64,000 bases of DNA from Bacteroides mediterraneensis (GTDB taxonomy: Bacteria; Bacteroidota; Bacteroidia; Bacteroidales; Bacteroidaceae), in assembly GCF_900128455.1 (NCBI RefSeq), contig NZ_LT635783.1:3718359-3782358 (forward strand). The letters are read 5' to 3'. The notes below the pieces were generated by a model, which was not told the DNA's origin, searched no databases, and saw only the letters and a program-made list of their open reading frames with translations. Shown piece after piece: positions 36,398 through 44,802 of the stretch. How positions within the stretch are numbered: position 1 is the stretch's first letter; each line of letters begins with the position of its first letter. A program made the translations under genes and the position numbers.

Positions 36398-36420
36398 TTA
36401 ATATTCCTCCTCGTTGAAGA
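36398..36420. mobile_element. Right attachment core of Island 1
   Basis: Same 23 bases as 14110-14132 except one. It includes the stop codon and last codons of the DUF2795-like gene, so insertion leaves the protein sequence intact. Confidence 0.88.
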
Positions 36421-36619
36421 AGAAATCTTCCTTACTAGGATAATCAGGCCAGATATCTTCTATACTTTCATAAATTTCACCTTCATCTTCCATTTCCTGC
36501 AAGTTCTCGATGACTTCCAAAGGAGCCCCCGAACGCATTGCATAGTCAATTAACTCGTCTTTAGTTGCTGGCCAAGGAGCATCTTCCAGCTTTGAGGCCA
36601 ATTCCAATGTCCAATACAT
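36398..36619 (-). CDS. Small DUF2795-like protein, integration target of Island 1
   Basis: A 73-residue acidic protein: MYWTLELASKLEDAPWPATK at the start, then PLEVIENLQEMEDEGEIYESI and a very acidic tail. The PWPATKDELIDYAMRSGAP segment is typical of the DUF2795 group; function is unknown. The last seven codons and the stop are duplicated at the other end of Island 1. It appears to close an ancestral minus-strand set with the adenosyltransferase and methyltransferase genes. Confidence 0.85.
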   Translation of the reverse strand: MYWTLELASKLEDAPWPATKDELIDYAMRSGAPLEVIENLQEMEDEGEIYESIEDIWPDYPSKEDFFFNEEEY

Positions 36620-36682
36620 AGTATATAATTTTAAACAGTTTTACTTCCGTTATATTGAAACACAAATGTATAACAAATTCTT

Positions 36683-37252
36683 TCACTCGCAACGCTTATC
36701 CCAATAAATTTCGCTTTCTTCTGTTAAATTATTTAACCTCCTTGACAAAACGAACAAATAATCAGATAATCTGTTGATAAAACACTTTACCTGCTCATCC
36801 AGTTCATAGGAAAGCGTGTCTTCCAGTGCCTGAATCCGCCGTTCCGCACGACGGCAAACCGTGCGGCAGACATGGCAGACGGAAGCTGGATAACTTCCCC
36901 CCGGCAGAATGAAACCGGATAAGGAAGGCAACGAGCTGTTTATCCGGTCGATGGCCTGTTCCAACCGATGCACGTTTTCCTCGGAGATATGACTTTCTAC
37001 CGGACGGTCCATCTTTTCGATGTCCGTAGCCAGATAAGACCCTAATGAAAAAAGCTTGTGCTGCACATGACGAAGCAGTTCCTCATTTTCCGGATCACCC
37101 ATCACGGAAACCAGCAATCCGATGGTAGAGTTCAATTCATCCACCGTGCCATACGCTTCCAGACGTACGTCTGATTTGGACACCCGTACTCCTCCCACCA
37201 AGGAAGTAGTACCTTTATCTCCCGTCTTCGTATAAATCTTGGTCAGTTTCAT
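36683..37252 (-). CDS. mmaB: PduO-type ATP:cob(I)alamin adenosyltransferase
   Basis: The enzyme makes adenosylcobalamin from cob(I)alamin and ATP. The 189-residue protein has the family's N-terminal ATP-binding KIYTKTGDKGTTSLVGG, the DELNSTIGL helix, and the C-terminal CRRAERRIQALED and FINRLSDYLFVLSRRLN with the catalytic Arg and Asn. Length fits single-domain PduO/MMAB proteins. It supplies cofactor for methylmalonyl-CoA mutase and similar enzymes in Bacteroides. The stop is 63 bases before the DUF2795-like gene. Confidence 0.95.
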   Translation of the reverse strand: MKLTKIYTKTGDKGTTSLVGGVRVSKSDVRLEAYGTVDELNSTIGLLVSVMGDPENEELLRHVQHKLFSLGSYLATDIEKMDRPVESHISEENVHRLEQAIDRINSSLPSLSGFILPGGSYPASVCHVCRTVCRRAERRIQALEDTLSYELDEQVKCFINRLSDYLFVLSRRLNNLTEESEIYWDKRCE

Positions 37253-37280
37253 ATCTTCAAGTTCAAAGGTTTTAGCAAAT

Positions 37281-37976
37281 TCAAAGGAAATTCACGATGC
37301 GGTGTTCTTTCACACGTTCCTTATCGAAAAACACCAGTCCTACGTCGTAAAGATCGAATGTCACTCCCGTACGAGGGTCTGCAATCACTTCTTTCCACCA
37401 TTTTTTCTTGTCCGGCGTGGCATAGGGTGTACCAATCACGAAGCACGTATGTTTATCGGCCAGTGGAAGCAGTTGCTCATACGCTTCTTTGTAAGCAGTG
37501 GTATGGGCGATATGCACGATTTCCGGTTTCACCCCTTCCGCAACCAGTTTCTTCATCTCCGTGCAACAGTCGCCAGTCCGGTAATCAATGGAAGGTTTTC
37601 CCGAAAGAATTCGTTTCACGGCATCTTCCGGCTCTGCTGAAAACGTATAGACCTGCATGTCGGCATGGGCTTCGGCCATATAACGGGTACTCATGCCGCT
37701 TCCCGTACCGATTTCCCACATTACGGACGGCCGCAGATAGTTGACCAGCCGAAACAGGAACTTATCTACCTTTTCCCGGTAATGAGGCAAAAAAGCTACC
37801 ACTCTGCGCAAGTGATGCAACGGCCCATAGGCATAGAACGGCAAGCGCTCGTACACTACGAACGTGATAAAAAAGAAATCGGAAGGAGAATGCACTCCAT
37901 ATCCACGACGATGCCGGAAGCGGCGGCACCAGTTCCACCCCCTTAGTATTATATCCCCCATTTTGCTCGGATTCAA
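37281..37976 (-). CDS. Class I SAM-dependent methyltransferase-like protein
   Basis: A 231-residue protein with a Rossmann methyltransferase core from about residue 75: MWEIGTGSGMSTRYMAE is motif I for SAM, and YTFSAEPEDAVKRI and IVHIAHTTAYKEAYEQLLPL fit the later strands. The first 70 residues are basic (RGWNWCRRFRHRRGYGVHSPSDFFF). The acidic residue usually ending strand 4 is replaced by a His in VHIAHT, so catalysis is uncertain. It stands 28 bases before the adenosyltransferase on the same strand. Confidence 0.8.
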   Translation of the reverse strand: MNPSKMGDIILRGWNWCRRFRHRRGYGVHSPSDFFFITFVVYERLPFYAYGPLHHLRRVVAFLPHYREKVDKFLFRLVNYLRPSVMWEIGTGSGMSTRYMAEAHADMQVYTFSAEPEDAVKRILSGKPSIDYRTGDCCTEMKKLVAEGVKPEIVHIAHTTAYKEAYEQLLPLADKHTCFVIGTPYATPDKKKWWKEVIADPRTGVTFDLYDVGLVFFDKERVKEHRIVNFL

Positions 37977-38119
37977 TATTTATTTAACGAGGCAAAGATA
38001 AAATTTATAGTGGAAAAACAAAAAGGATAGGGAAATTATGATACAAAATATCCTGAATGAAAACCTAAATTTCATCAGGTCTTCACCCAAGATAAATATT
38101 TCATGAAGAACGCGTGCGA

Positions 38120-38605
38120 TTATTTGCGTTGTCCCAGCTTGTCGTCCAAGTAAAGAATGCCGGCTGCATCACCGCATTTCTTAATCTTTTCAAGGATGTT
38201 CTGAGCAGTAGCTTCCTCTTCTACCTGCTCACGTACATACCCCCACAAGAAATCCTGTGAAGCCTTATCTTTTACTTCAGAAGCTACGTTTACCAGCTCA
38301 TCAATCAATTCAGATACGTGGCATTCGTGCTGGTACACATGTTCAAAGACTTCCTGTACGCTTCCCCAGCCTTGCGGAACGACATCAATCTTGTCTACCT
38401 TTGCGGCTCCCCCACGTTTAGCCAAGTAATCAGCCAAATCGTATGCATGTTGCAACTCTTCCTGTGATTGCTGTCTCAGCCAAGAAGCGAAACCGTCGAA
38501 ACCTTCTTTCTTCAGATAGAAAGACATAGACAAATACAAGTTAGAAGACCACATCTCGGCAGTAATCTGCTCGTTGATGGCATTTTGTAATTTTTCTGAA
38601 ATCAT
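38120..38605 (-). CDS. ftnA: Bacterial ferritin (FtnA-like)
   Basis: Ferritin oxidises and stores iron in a 24-mer shell in the cytoplasm. From the ATG at 38605 (MISEKLQNA) the protein has 161 residues, the normal size; the frame runs on to 38683 but the extra 26 residues do not resemble ferritin. Ferroxidase ligands are visible: Glu in ITAEMWSSNLY, Glu and His in SQEELQHAYDL, Glu in HECHVSEL and Gln/Glu in REQVEEEATAQ. It has its own position between the methyltransferase and acyltransferase genes. Confidence 0.96.
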   Translation of the reverse strand: MISEKLQNAINEQITAEMWSSNLYLSMSFYLKKEGFDGFASWLRQQSQEELQHAYDLADYLAKRGGAAKVDKIDVVPQGWGSVQEVFEHVYQHECHVSELIDELVNVASEVKDKASQDFLWGYVREQVEEEATAQNILEKIKKCGDAAGILYLDDKLGQRK

Positions 38606-38687
38606 AGTTTTATGTATTTGGTTAAGTAATTCAACATCTGCTAGATAAAGAACAAATTCAATGCCAGAAAACAGGTGTGTCAAAATG

Positions 38688-39641
38688 TCATCGGTTCATG
38701 TCCAATGACTGGAGCATACGGGGTTTCCCCCAGAAAAAACGGGATATCCGCAGTCTGTCCATACACCAGGCTATCGCAAAGGAGCCCATTACGCAAATAC
38801 AAAGTGAGACACACAGAAAAATCATTCCGCTCCCGTCGAAGGCAAACACCTTCACCAACGGCTTCACCGCCATTGTAAAGACCGGAGAAAAGACCAGCAA
38901 GATGAATGTATGCGAACCGACATAACCCAGCGGATGTTTCACTCCCCTCGGAAGATACCGGAACACGGCCAGCAGCAGACTCATTACCAAGTAGGTCAAA
39001 GCGACTCCGGCCAGTGAAGACTTATCCAAATTCACTTCCTCGGAAGCCAGCCAGACAATGGGGAGAATTGCCCAAAAGGAAGGAGCAAAAAAGGTACGGA
39101 AATCCACGGTCGTCCGTTTCAATGCCACACCCGCCATGAAATAAAGTGCATTGATCAGGGACAGTACACCTAAAGCTGACAATACGGCATAGCACAATGC
39201 CAGCAGAATCAGTACAGACACCGTACGGTTCCATCGCCCGGCCAGTTTATCCACTCCCCAATACGTCAGTCCGCACAGCATCAGGGTATGCAGATACCAG
39301 TAAGGCCCCAGCGGATGAAGGAACAACTTATCGAGCCATAACGACACGCTCAAATGTCCCACTGATTCCCGGACGGGAAGTATGGAGGACATCACGACGT
39401 AGCTGGTTTCCATCACCGCATAAGGGACAAAAATCCACCCCATGCTCCGAAGAAACAGACGGCCTTCCTTGGCGATGTTCATTACATAACCGGAGATAAT
39501 AAGAAACGCAGGCATGTGGAAAGTGTAAACCAACGACTTGGCATAGGGATACTTGTCACCGATATAAACCAGGTGAAAGACAATCATCAGCAAAATGAAT
39601 ATGGCTTTCAAGTAATCAAGCTCTGCGATACGATTCTTCAT
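38688..39641 (-). CDS. Acyltransferase family 3 membrane protein
   Basis: A 317-residue multi-pass protein (about ten hydrophobic segments) of the acyltransferase 3 group, which acetylates or otherwise acylates surface glycans. The start KNRIAELDYLKAIFILLMIVFHL contains the conserved Arg/Asp and the family His (VFHLVYIGD), and YTFHMPAFLIISGY is the typical second signature. The substrate cannot be told. It is the last chromosomal gene before Island 2. Confidence 0.9.
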   Translation of the reverse strand: MKNRIAELDYLKAIFILLMIVFHLVYIGDKYPYAKSLVYTFHMPAFLIISGYVMNIAKEGRLFLRSMGWIFVPYAVMETSYVVMSSILPVRESVGHLSVSLWLDKLFLHPLGPYWYLHTLMLCGLTYWGVDKLAGRWNRTVSVLILLALCYAVLSALGVLSLINALYFMAGVALKRTTVDFRTFFAPSFWAILPIVWLASEEVNLDKSSLAGVALTYLVMSLLLAVFRYLPRGVKHPLGYVGSHTFILLVFSPVFTMAVKPLVKVFAFDGSGMIFLCVSLCICVMGSFAIAWCMDRLRISRFFWGKPRMLQSLDMNR

Positions 39642-39666
39642 GGGAGCGAAAGATTGGTTTGTATAT

Positions 39667-39695
39667 AAAAAAAGGCTGACTTGATTAAGTCAACC
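39667..39695 (-). terminator. Ancestral terminator of tRNA-Leu, now cut off by Island 2
   Basis: GGCTGACTT (39674-39682) and AAGTCAACC (39687-39695) form a 9-bp stem with one G-T pair; on the minus strand seven T residues follow (complement of 39667-39673). It stands five bases outside the left core of Island 2. Confidence 0.85.
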
Positions 39696-39700
39696 TCTTC

Positions 39701-39714
39701 GTACCCAGACCCGG
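39701..39714. mobile_element. Left attachment core of Island 2
   Basis: GTACCCAGACCCGG is identical to 53854-53867, the 3' end of tRNA-Leu. The match stops immediately after this core. Confidence 0.92.
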
Positions 39715-39828
39715 TACAGCCCATAGAAACCATAGGAAAATAAAAGAATTTATCTTCCTTATTATCAATGACTTGCGTGTTTCTTATTTTCTCCATTTTT
39801 GCCATATTTTGCCCATTTTCTGTTATTC

Positions 39829-39846
39829 AGTACACTTTTAGTACGC
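39829..39846. repeat. Left internal direct repeat of Island 2, probable integrase arm site
   Basis: AGTACACTTTTAGTACGC differs by one base from AGTACGCTTTTAGTACGC at 53786-53803 and has the same orientation. Each copy carries a small GTAC...GTAC symmetry. The rest of 39715-39959 is the AT-rich leader of the integrase gene. Confidence 0.7.
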
Positions 39847-39876
39847 TTTGAAATTCCGATTTCTTTTGTACCTTTG
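39847..39876 (+). promoter_or_regulatory. Promoter of the Island 2 integrase
   Basis: TTTG (39847-39850) and TACCTTTG (39869-39876) are 18 bases apart. The -33 directly abuts the arm-type repeat at 39829-39846, so bound integrase might influence its own expression. Confidence 0.7.
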
Positions 39877-39959
39877 CAACATCGGAAAACAAAAGGAAAT
39901 CAATTATTTAGTGTAATCTCCCGGTTATGGTATCTGAATCGGGATAAAACCTCTAAGCA

Positions 39960-41186
39960 ATGGCAAAGTTAGAAAATAAAACGAAAGAAAACCCCAAATT
40001 GGAGCAAAATAAACTTTCGGATGGCAGAATCAGCCTTTATCTGGAGTATTATTTGGGCAGGGAGGAAAAGCCTGTGCTGGACGAAAACGGCAATCAGGTG
40101 TACTACGATAGCGGGAAGATGCAAGGAAAGCCAAAATTCGCAGTCAAACATCATAGGCGAAAAGAAAACCTTAGCCTGTATCTGATAGACAAGCCCCGTA
40201 CCCCTGCGGAACGCCAGCAGAACAAGGAAACATTGGAGCTTGCCGTAAGGATACGCGCGGAACGTGAACAGGAGTTCAAGGAAAGCATGTTGGGGTATCG
40301 CCTGAAAAAAGACCGGAACGTGAATTTCTTGGATTATTTTCAAGCCTATATCAATGACTACACCAAGAAGGACATTCGGATGGTGCAAATCGCGCTCAGC
40401 CGATTCAAGGATTTTTTGCATGAGCATTATCCGATGTATGAGTTCAGCATCAAGCCCGAACTTATCACAAAGGACATGATGGAGCAGTTTGTGGCTTATT
40501 TGCAATCGCGAAGTGTGGGCGAAGGAGCCAAAAGCATCTTCCAGCGTTTCAAGAAGGTAATCCATTATGCGATTGACCATGATGTGATGTTGAAAGACCC
40601 GTGCAAGGGCGTTACCTGCAAGGTGGACAGCCAGATATTGCGCAAAGACGTGCTTTCGCCGGAGGAAATCCAACGGTTGATAGCGTGTCATTATGAGAAC
40701 GAGACCCCCAACGTAAGACGCGCGTTCATCTTCTGTCTGTATTGCGGTTTGCGCTTCTGTGATGTGAAAGACCTTACTTACCGGAATATCGACTATTCCA
40801 ACAAGAAGTTGCAGTTCGAGCAGACCAAAACCAAAGGACATTCAGCCAACAGCGGAGTGGTCATTCCGCTCAATGACGGGATTCTTTCGCTTGTGGGGAC
40901 ACCGCCAGATGGCAACAAGGACGCTCTCATTTTCAATTTGCCTTCTTATGAAAGTTGCTGCAAATCGGTCAAGCGTTGGGTGAAAAGAGCCGGGATAGAC
41001 AAGCACATCAGCTGGCATTGCGCCCGCCACTCGTTTGCCGTGAACATCCTCAACAATGGTGCGAACATCAAGACGGTTGCCAGCCTTTTAGGGCATAGCG
41101 GACTGAAACATACGGAGAAATACACCCGTGCGGTGGATAAATTGAAGGAGGAAGCGATAAACAGCCTGCCGGAATTAAAGTTTTAA
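39960..41186 (+). CDS. Tyrosine integrase of Island 2 (IntN-like)
   Basis: A 408-residue integrase that should recombine the element with the tRNA-Leu 3' end. Residues 1-100 form an arm-binding region (GRISLYLEYYLGREEK), about 110-215 the core-binding domain (VNFLDYFQAYINDYTKKDIRM), and the remainder the catalytic domain with Arg in YCGLRFCDVKDL, His-x-x-Arg in WHCARHSFAVNIL, His in LLGHSGLKHT and Tyr in EKYTRAV. Complete. It reads into the element from the left core, and the YhcG-like gene follows 25 bases later. Confidence 0.95.
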   Translation: MAKLENKTKENPKLEQNKLSDGRISLYLEYYLGREEKPVLDENGNQVYYDSGKMQGKPKFAVKHHRRKENLSLYLIDKPRTPAERQQNKETLELAVRIRAEREQEFKESMLGYRLKKDRNVNFLDYFQAYINDYTKKDIRMVQIALSRFKDFLHEHYPMYEFSIKPELITKDMMEQFVAYLQSRSVGEGAKSIFQRFKKVIHYAIDHDVMLKDPCKGVTCKVDSQILRKDVLSPEEIQRLIACHYENETPNVRRAFIFCLYCGLRFCDVKDLTYRNIDYSNKKLQFEQTKTKGHSANSGVVIPLNDGILSLVGTPPDGNKDALIFNLPSYESCCKSVKRWVKRAGIDKHISWHCARHSFAVNILNNGANIKTVASLLGHSGLKHTEKYTRAVDKLKEEAINSLPELKF

Positions 41187-41211
41187 CCACAAAAGACTTA
41201 TCTTTGCAACT

Positions 41212-42354
41212 ATGAACTTTGAAGCATTAGTAAAACATATCAGCACGATACAAAGCACGTTGCAGGCGCAAGCCGCACACGCTGTAAATCTTGCCCTGAC
41301 CGCCCGCAACTGGCTCATGGGCTGCTACATCGTAGAGTTTGAACAGAACGGGGAAGACCGTGCCGCATACGGCGAACAACTGTTGAAGAAGCTGGAACAG
41401 CGGCTGAACGTCAAGGGGCTGAACGAGCGCAGGTTTCGTGAGTTCCGGCGATTGTACCTTGTTTACCCGCAACTGAAAGAGCCTATTGCACAATACATTG
41501 TTTCGCAAAGCCAAATTCGGCACACACTGAGTGCCGAATTCATGGAACCAATTCGGCGGTTGCCGTCCGCCGAATCTGCGACAAACATTCGGCGGATGCC
41601 GTCCGCCGAATTGAATGACGCAAAAAGATGGATGATTTCGGCTGACAGGCTCTTTAACAGGCTCACATATTCTAATCTGATGCTTATATCCACGATTGAC
41701 AACCCGGTAAAAAGAGCCTTTTATGAAATGGAAACCATTCGTGGATGCTGGTCGTATAAGGAATTGGAACGCCAAATCAACTCCCTCTATTACGAGCGCA
41801 GCGGATTGTCAAGGAACAAGGAAGCCCTATCCGCCTTGGTGCAACAGCAAGCCGCGCCGTTGCAGCCCAAAGACGTTATCAACACGCCTGTCACATTGGA
41901 GTTCTTGGGATTGAACGACCGTGCTTTGGTAACGGAGAGCGACTTGGAACAATCCATACTTGACAACCTGCAACGCTTCCTCTTGGAAATGGGACACGGC
42001 TTCTGCTTCGAAGCCCGCCAAAAGCGAATCCTGATAGACGGGGATTATTTCTTTGCCGACCTCGTGTTCTACCACCGCATCCTGAAATGCCACGTCATCG
42101 TAGAATTGAAGATAGACAAGTTCCGCCACGAGTATGCCTCACAACTGAACCTGTACCTCAACTACTTCAAGGCGGAAGTGATGCAGCCCGACGACAATCC
42201 GCCCGTCGGCATCCTGCTCTGCACCGAAAAGGGCGATACGATGGTGAAGTACGCCACCGCCGGATTAGACCCCAACATCTTTGTGCGGAAATATATGATA
42301 GAACTGCCGTCGGAGGAAGAAATCAAGAAGTTTATCTCGGCTGCAAACTATTAG
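41212..42354 (+). CDS. YhcG/DUF1016 family PD-(D/E)xK nuclease-like protein
   Basis: A 380-residue protein. The N-terminal half (about 1-215) is the DUF1016 helical region with RNWLMGCYIVEFEQNG and ERRFREFRRLYLVYPQL; the C-terminal half is the YhcG nuclease domain with DYFFADLVFYHRILKCHVIVELK (D...ExK), YASQLNLYLNYF and GILLCTEK. Such proteins are common on mobile elements; a role in DNA repair, stability or defence is suspected but not settled. A repeated peptide RRLPSAE/RRMPSAE near residue 115-135 is encoded by three hairpins. A terminator-like hairpin follows the stop. Confidence 0.9.
   Translation: MNFEALVKHISTIQSTLQAQAAHAVNLALTARNWLMGCYIVEFEQNGEDRAAYGEQLLKKLEQRLNVKGLNERRFREFRRLYLVYPQLKEPIAQYIVSQSQIRHTLSAEFMEPIRRLPSAESATNIRRMPSAELNDAKRWMISADRLFNRLTYSNLMLISTIDNPVKRAFYEMETIRGCWSYKELERQINSLYYERSGLSRNKEALSALVQQQAAPLQPKDVINTPVTLEFLGLNDRALVTESDLEQSILDNLQRFLLEMGHGFCFEARQKRILIDGDYFFADLVFYHRILKCHVIVELKIDKFRHEYASQLNLYLNYFKAEVMQPDDNPPVGILLCTEKGDTMVKYATAGLDPNIFVRKYMIELPSEEEIKKFISAANY
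41514..41611. repeat. Three consecutive hairpins within the YhcG-like gene
   Basis: Stems: AATTCGGCAC/GTGCCGAATT (41514-41523, 41531-41540), ATTCGGCGG/CCGCCGAAT (41551-41559, 41567-41575) and the same 9-bp pair again (41587-41595, 41603-41611). Loops are 7 bases. They stay in frame and encode the linker between the two domains. Confidence 0.8.
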
Positions 42355-42368
42355 CAATAAAAGTACTA

Positions 42369-42413
42369 CTGGCGAAAAGAGAAGAAATATCCATCCTTTT
42401 CTCTTTTCGCCAG
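42369..42413 (+). terminator. Hairpin after the YhcG-like gene
   Basis: CTGGCGAAAAGAG (42369-42381) pairs with CTCTTTTCGCCAG (42401-42413), a perfect 13-bp stem with T residues in its 3' arm. Confidence 0.65.
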
Positions 42414-42562
42414 CACGTTTATTACTGCCTACAAGAATAGGTTTAGGTTGGTTTGGGTATATAGACAAAGGAACAAACTAAACTTGTAGATATTTTTAAG
42501 GTGCCTATTTTCACCATAAGAGTTAATTTGCTTAAACCTAACGGGAAAGGAATTGTCTAATA

Positions 42563-42594
42563 ATTGATTAGATTATTCCTTTTCGCTATCTTTG
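42563..42594 (+). promoter_or_regulatory. Promoter of the envelope-protein block
   Basis: TATCTTTG at 42587-42594 has ATTG 20 bases upstream (42563-42566), a near-consensus pair 22 bases before the ATG of the TonB_C/WG protein. The gap 42355-42616 holds no gene. Confidence 0.65.
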
Positions 42595-42616
42595 AGTGCT
42601 ATTAAGATGATAGGTT

Positions 42617-44785
42617 ATGAAGAAACTTCTGTTCATATGGCTTGCATGGGTTGTAATAGGCGGACTTTCTGCCCAAAACAATAAATGTGCAGATATGTCC
42701 GCATTGCTGGAAAACAAAGTATGGAAAGTGCAATTACCCCCAAACAAGCAATATGCTATGGAAATGGAATTTCGTGATGCGGGGTGGAGAAACGTCTTTT
42801 TGTATGATGGAAAAAGGAAAGAAACTTTTTATTCTTATTCTTTATACGGAGATACAATCAAAGCCTTTGAATCGAGGGAAAATTACATTATCCAAGAGCT
42901 GACTGACAGTATATTAGTCTTTCAATACCTGCCCGATACGCTGACTGTTGGTGTCGGTCCTGTCATATGTACAACAGATAATAGCTTACAAGGACAACGG
43001 AAGAATGAAAATCGCTTGGACAGCATTTGGCGTGCGGAAATCAGTTGGAACTTGGGTACTTTGGATATGTCAGGGAAACCTTTCAAAGACCTGTCAGCCA
43101 TAGAGCCGCCCCGATGGGCGAAATGGAATTACGACTTGGAAAAGTATTTCGCTTCCCAAATGGTTTATCCCGAAAAATTGTTGAAGAAAAACCAAGCAGG
43201 ATATTCCGTAGTGATGTTCTCTATCGACACATTGGGGCTACCGCGCGGAATCAATGTGTTGACATCCAAACATAAAGAATTTGACAAAGAAGTTGTCCGG
43301 CTGATAAAAGAATTGCCGCATTGTCTGCCGTGCAGGGACAAGAACGGCAAGCGGATGAAATGTTTCTATGCGGTATATGTTCCTTTCTTGCCCCAACATT
43401 ACAGGGACAAGGTGAAAGCGGATAGCATCACGGAAGAAGAATTGAAGCATTGCTTCGTTGAATGGGAAACCGTTTCTTATTTTCAAGACGGGAAGCCGTG
43501 GTCTGCGCAAAATTACATCACCCAACACTTAAAGTATGAACCTAATTTATTGGGTGATAAACAACAAGCGAGAGGCATCTATACAGTGCGGATTAACTCG
43601 TATGGAGAAGTATATGATGCGAAAGTGGTGCAAAGCTGCGGTATTGAAGATTGGGACAACCAAGTATTGGAAATCATCAGAAAGATGCCCCGCTGGACAC
43701 CCACTATCAATTATTACGGCAAAGGAGAATTTCAGAAATCTGTGTGGACTATACCCGTAATTTTTAAGAGGAACGAGAGCTTGATTGCCCATACAACAGA
43801 AAAACATCTTGAAGTCGGTGTCCCTGTATGCTACTTGAATGAACGTGGTGATACCATTGTACCATACGGTAAGTATAAATTCTGCCAAACAGATACTATA
43901 CGGCACATCGGTTTTGTGTATGAGAACAAGCAGGACGCACGGATTGTTTGCATAGACAATCAAGGCAAAGAATTGTTTTATGTGTTCAAATGCGATAGCA
44001 GTCCCGACCATATCCGTGAAGGACTTTTCCGCATCATGGATGATAACGGACTGGTTGGCTTTGCCGATTCATTGGGCAATGTGGTCATTAAGCCTCAATT
44101 CAAGTTTGCCACACCGTTTGAAAACGGGAAAGCTCAAACGACAACAAGCGGAAAAGCGCATGATGACGGAGAACATTCTTTTTGGGCATCTGACGAATGG
44201 GAGCTCGTTGGGCATAATGGAACTAAAATGATGAGATATACGGCTGTCAGGAACGGTACGAACTTGAAAGGATTGCGAATCGCCCTATTTGATAAGCAGG
44301 GAAAAACAGCCCAGGAAATATCTTATTCCTATCCGTCCGACATTGAGTTTGCCGATAATCTTAATATTGGGGTTAATTTACAAGATGTCAATTTTGACGG
44401 TAAGGACGATATACTTGTCAACCTTGGTCGGTATGGTAATCAGATGATACAGTATTATGATTGCTTTGTATGGGACGAAACGAAGAAGCAATATCGTAAA
44501 GATGAGAGCTTTAAGCAGATAGAAAATCCACAAATAAACAACGAGAAACAATGCGTATTTTCTTCATCACGCATTTCGGCTGCATCTTACTGCTATAAGC
44601 GTTTTGAGTTTATTGACGGGCGTTTTATGGAAACAGCAGCTTTGACCCAAACTTTCAGGGCTTCCAAACAACCGCCTTTATTCACGGAAAAGCAATATGT
44701 AAAAAGCAAAGGCTTGGTAACATTGCACAAAGATGTTTCAGTGGACAAGATAGACCGTGATTGGCTATCAATCATAATGAAGTAA
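42617..44785 (+). CDS. Secreted multidomain protein: two TonB_C-like domains, WG repeats, XAC2610-like tail
   Basis: A 722-residue protein with a signal peptide (about residues 1-20, ending LSAQ). Two TonB C-terminal-like domains follow at about 175-260 (FASQMVYPEKLLKKNQAGYSV) and 295-390 (GIYTVRINSYGEVYDAKVVQSCG). Then come WG-like repeats at about 410-515 (GLVGFADSLGNVVIKPQFKFA) and a C-terminal domain with DVNFDGKDDILVNLG, a calcium-loop-like motif as in XAC2610-type proteins. There is no transmembrane TonB N-terminus, so energy transduction is unlikely; it is probably a periplasmic or surface binding protein. Function unknown. Confidence 0.87.
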   Translation: MKKLLFIWLAWVVIGGLSAQNNKCADMSALLENKVWKVQLPPNKQYAMEMEFRDAGWRNVFLYDGKRKETFYSYSLYGDTIKAFESRENYIIQELTDSILVFQYLPDTLTVGVGPVICTTDNSLQGQRKNENRLDSIWRAEISWNLGTLDMSGKPFKDLSAIEPPRWAKWNYDLEKYFASQMVYPEKLLKKNQAGYSVVMFSIDTLGLPRGINVLTSKHKEFDKEVVRLIKELPHCLPCRDKNGKRMKCFYAVYVPFLPQHYRDKVKADSITEEELKHCFVEWETVSYFQDGKPWSAQNYITQHLKYEPNLLGDKQQARGIYTVRINSYGEVYDAKVVQSCGIEDWDNQVLEIIRKMPRWTPTINYYGKGEFQKSVWTIPVIFKRNESLIAHTTEKHLEVGVPVCYLNERGDTIVPYGKYKFCQTDTIRHIGFVYENKQDARIVCIDNQGKELFYVFKCDSSPDHIREGLFRIMDDNGLVGFADSLGNVVIKPQFKFATPFENGKAQTTTSGKAHDDGEHSFWASDEWELVGHNGTKMMRYTAVRNGTNLKGLRIALFDKQGKTAQEISYSYPSDIEFADNLNIGVNLQDVNFDGKDDILVNLGRYGNQMIQYYDCFVWDETKKQYRKDESFKQIENPQINNEKQCVFSSSRISAASYCYKRFEFIDGRFMETAALTQTFRASKQPPLFTEKQYVKSKGLVTLHKDVSVDKIDRDWLSIIMK

Positions 44786-44802
44786 CACTAAAAACAAGAG
44801 GA

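Larger units (their letters stand above)
14110..36420. mobile_element. Island 1: integrative mobilizable element with a type I restriction operon
   Basis: About 22.3 kb bounded by 23-bp direct repeats inside the 3' end of the small gene at 36398-36619. The integrase gene ends the right side. Transfer genes (MobV relaxase, DUF6371, DUF3987, helix-turn-helix protein) fill 29386-33961 and cargo fills 14351-29226, nearly all on the minus strand. No conjugation (mating pore) genes are present, so the element would need a helper. The cargo is visibly richer in A and T than the flanking chromosome. Boundaries are inferred from the repeats. Confidence 0.88.

Noticed and set aside
39701-39714. Remnant tRNA gene at the left end of Island 2
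   Set aside because: Only the 14-base core matches; the rest of the tRNA is absent, so this is an attachment site.
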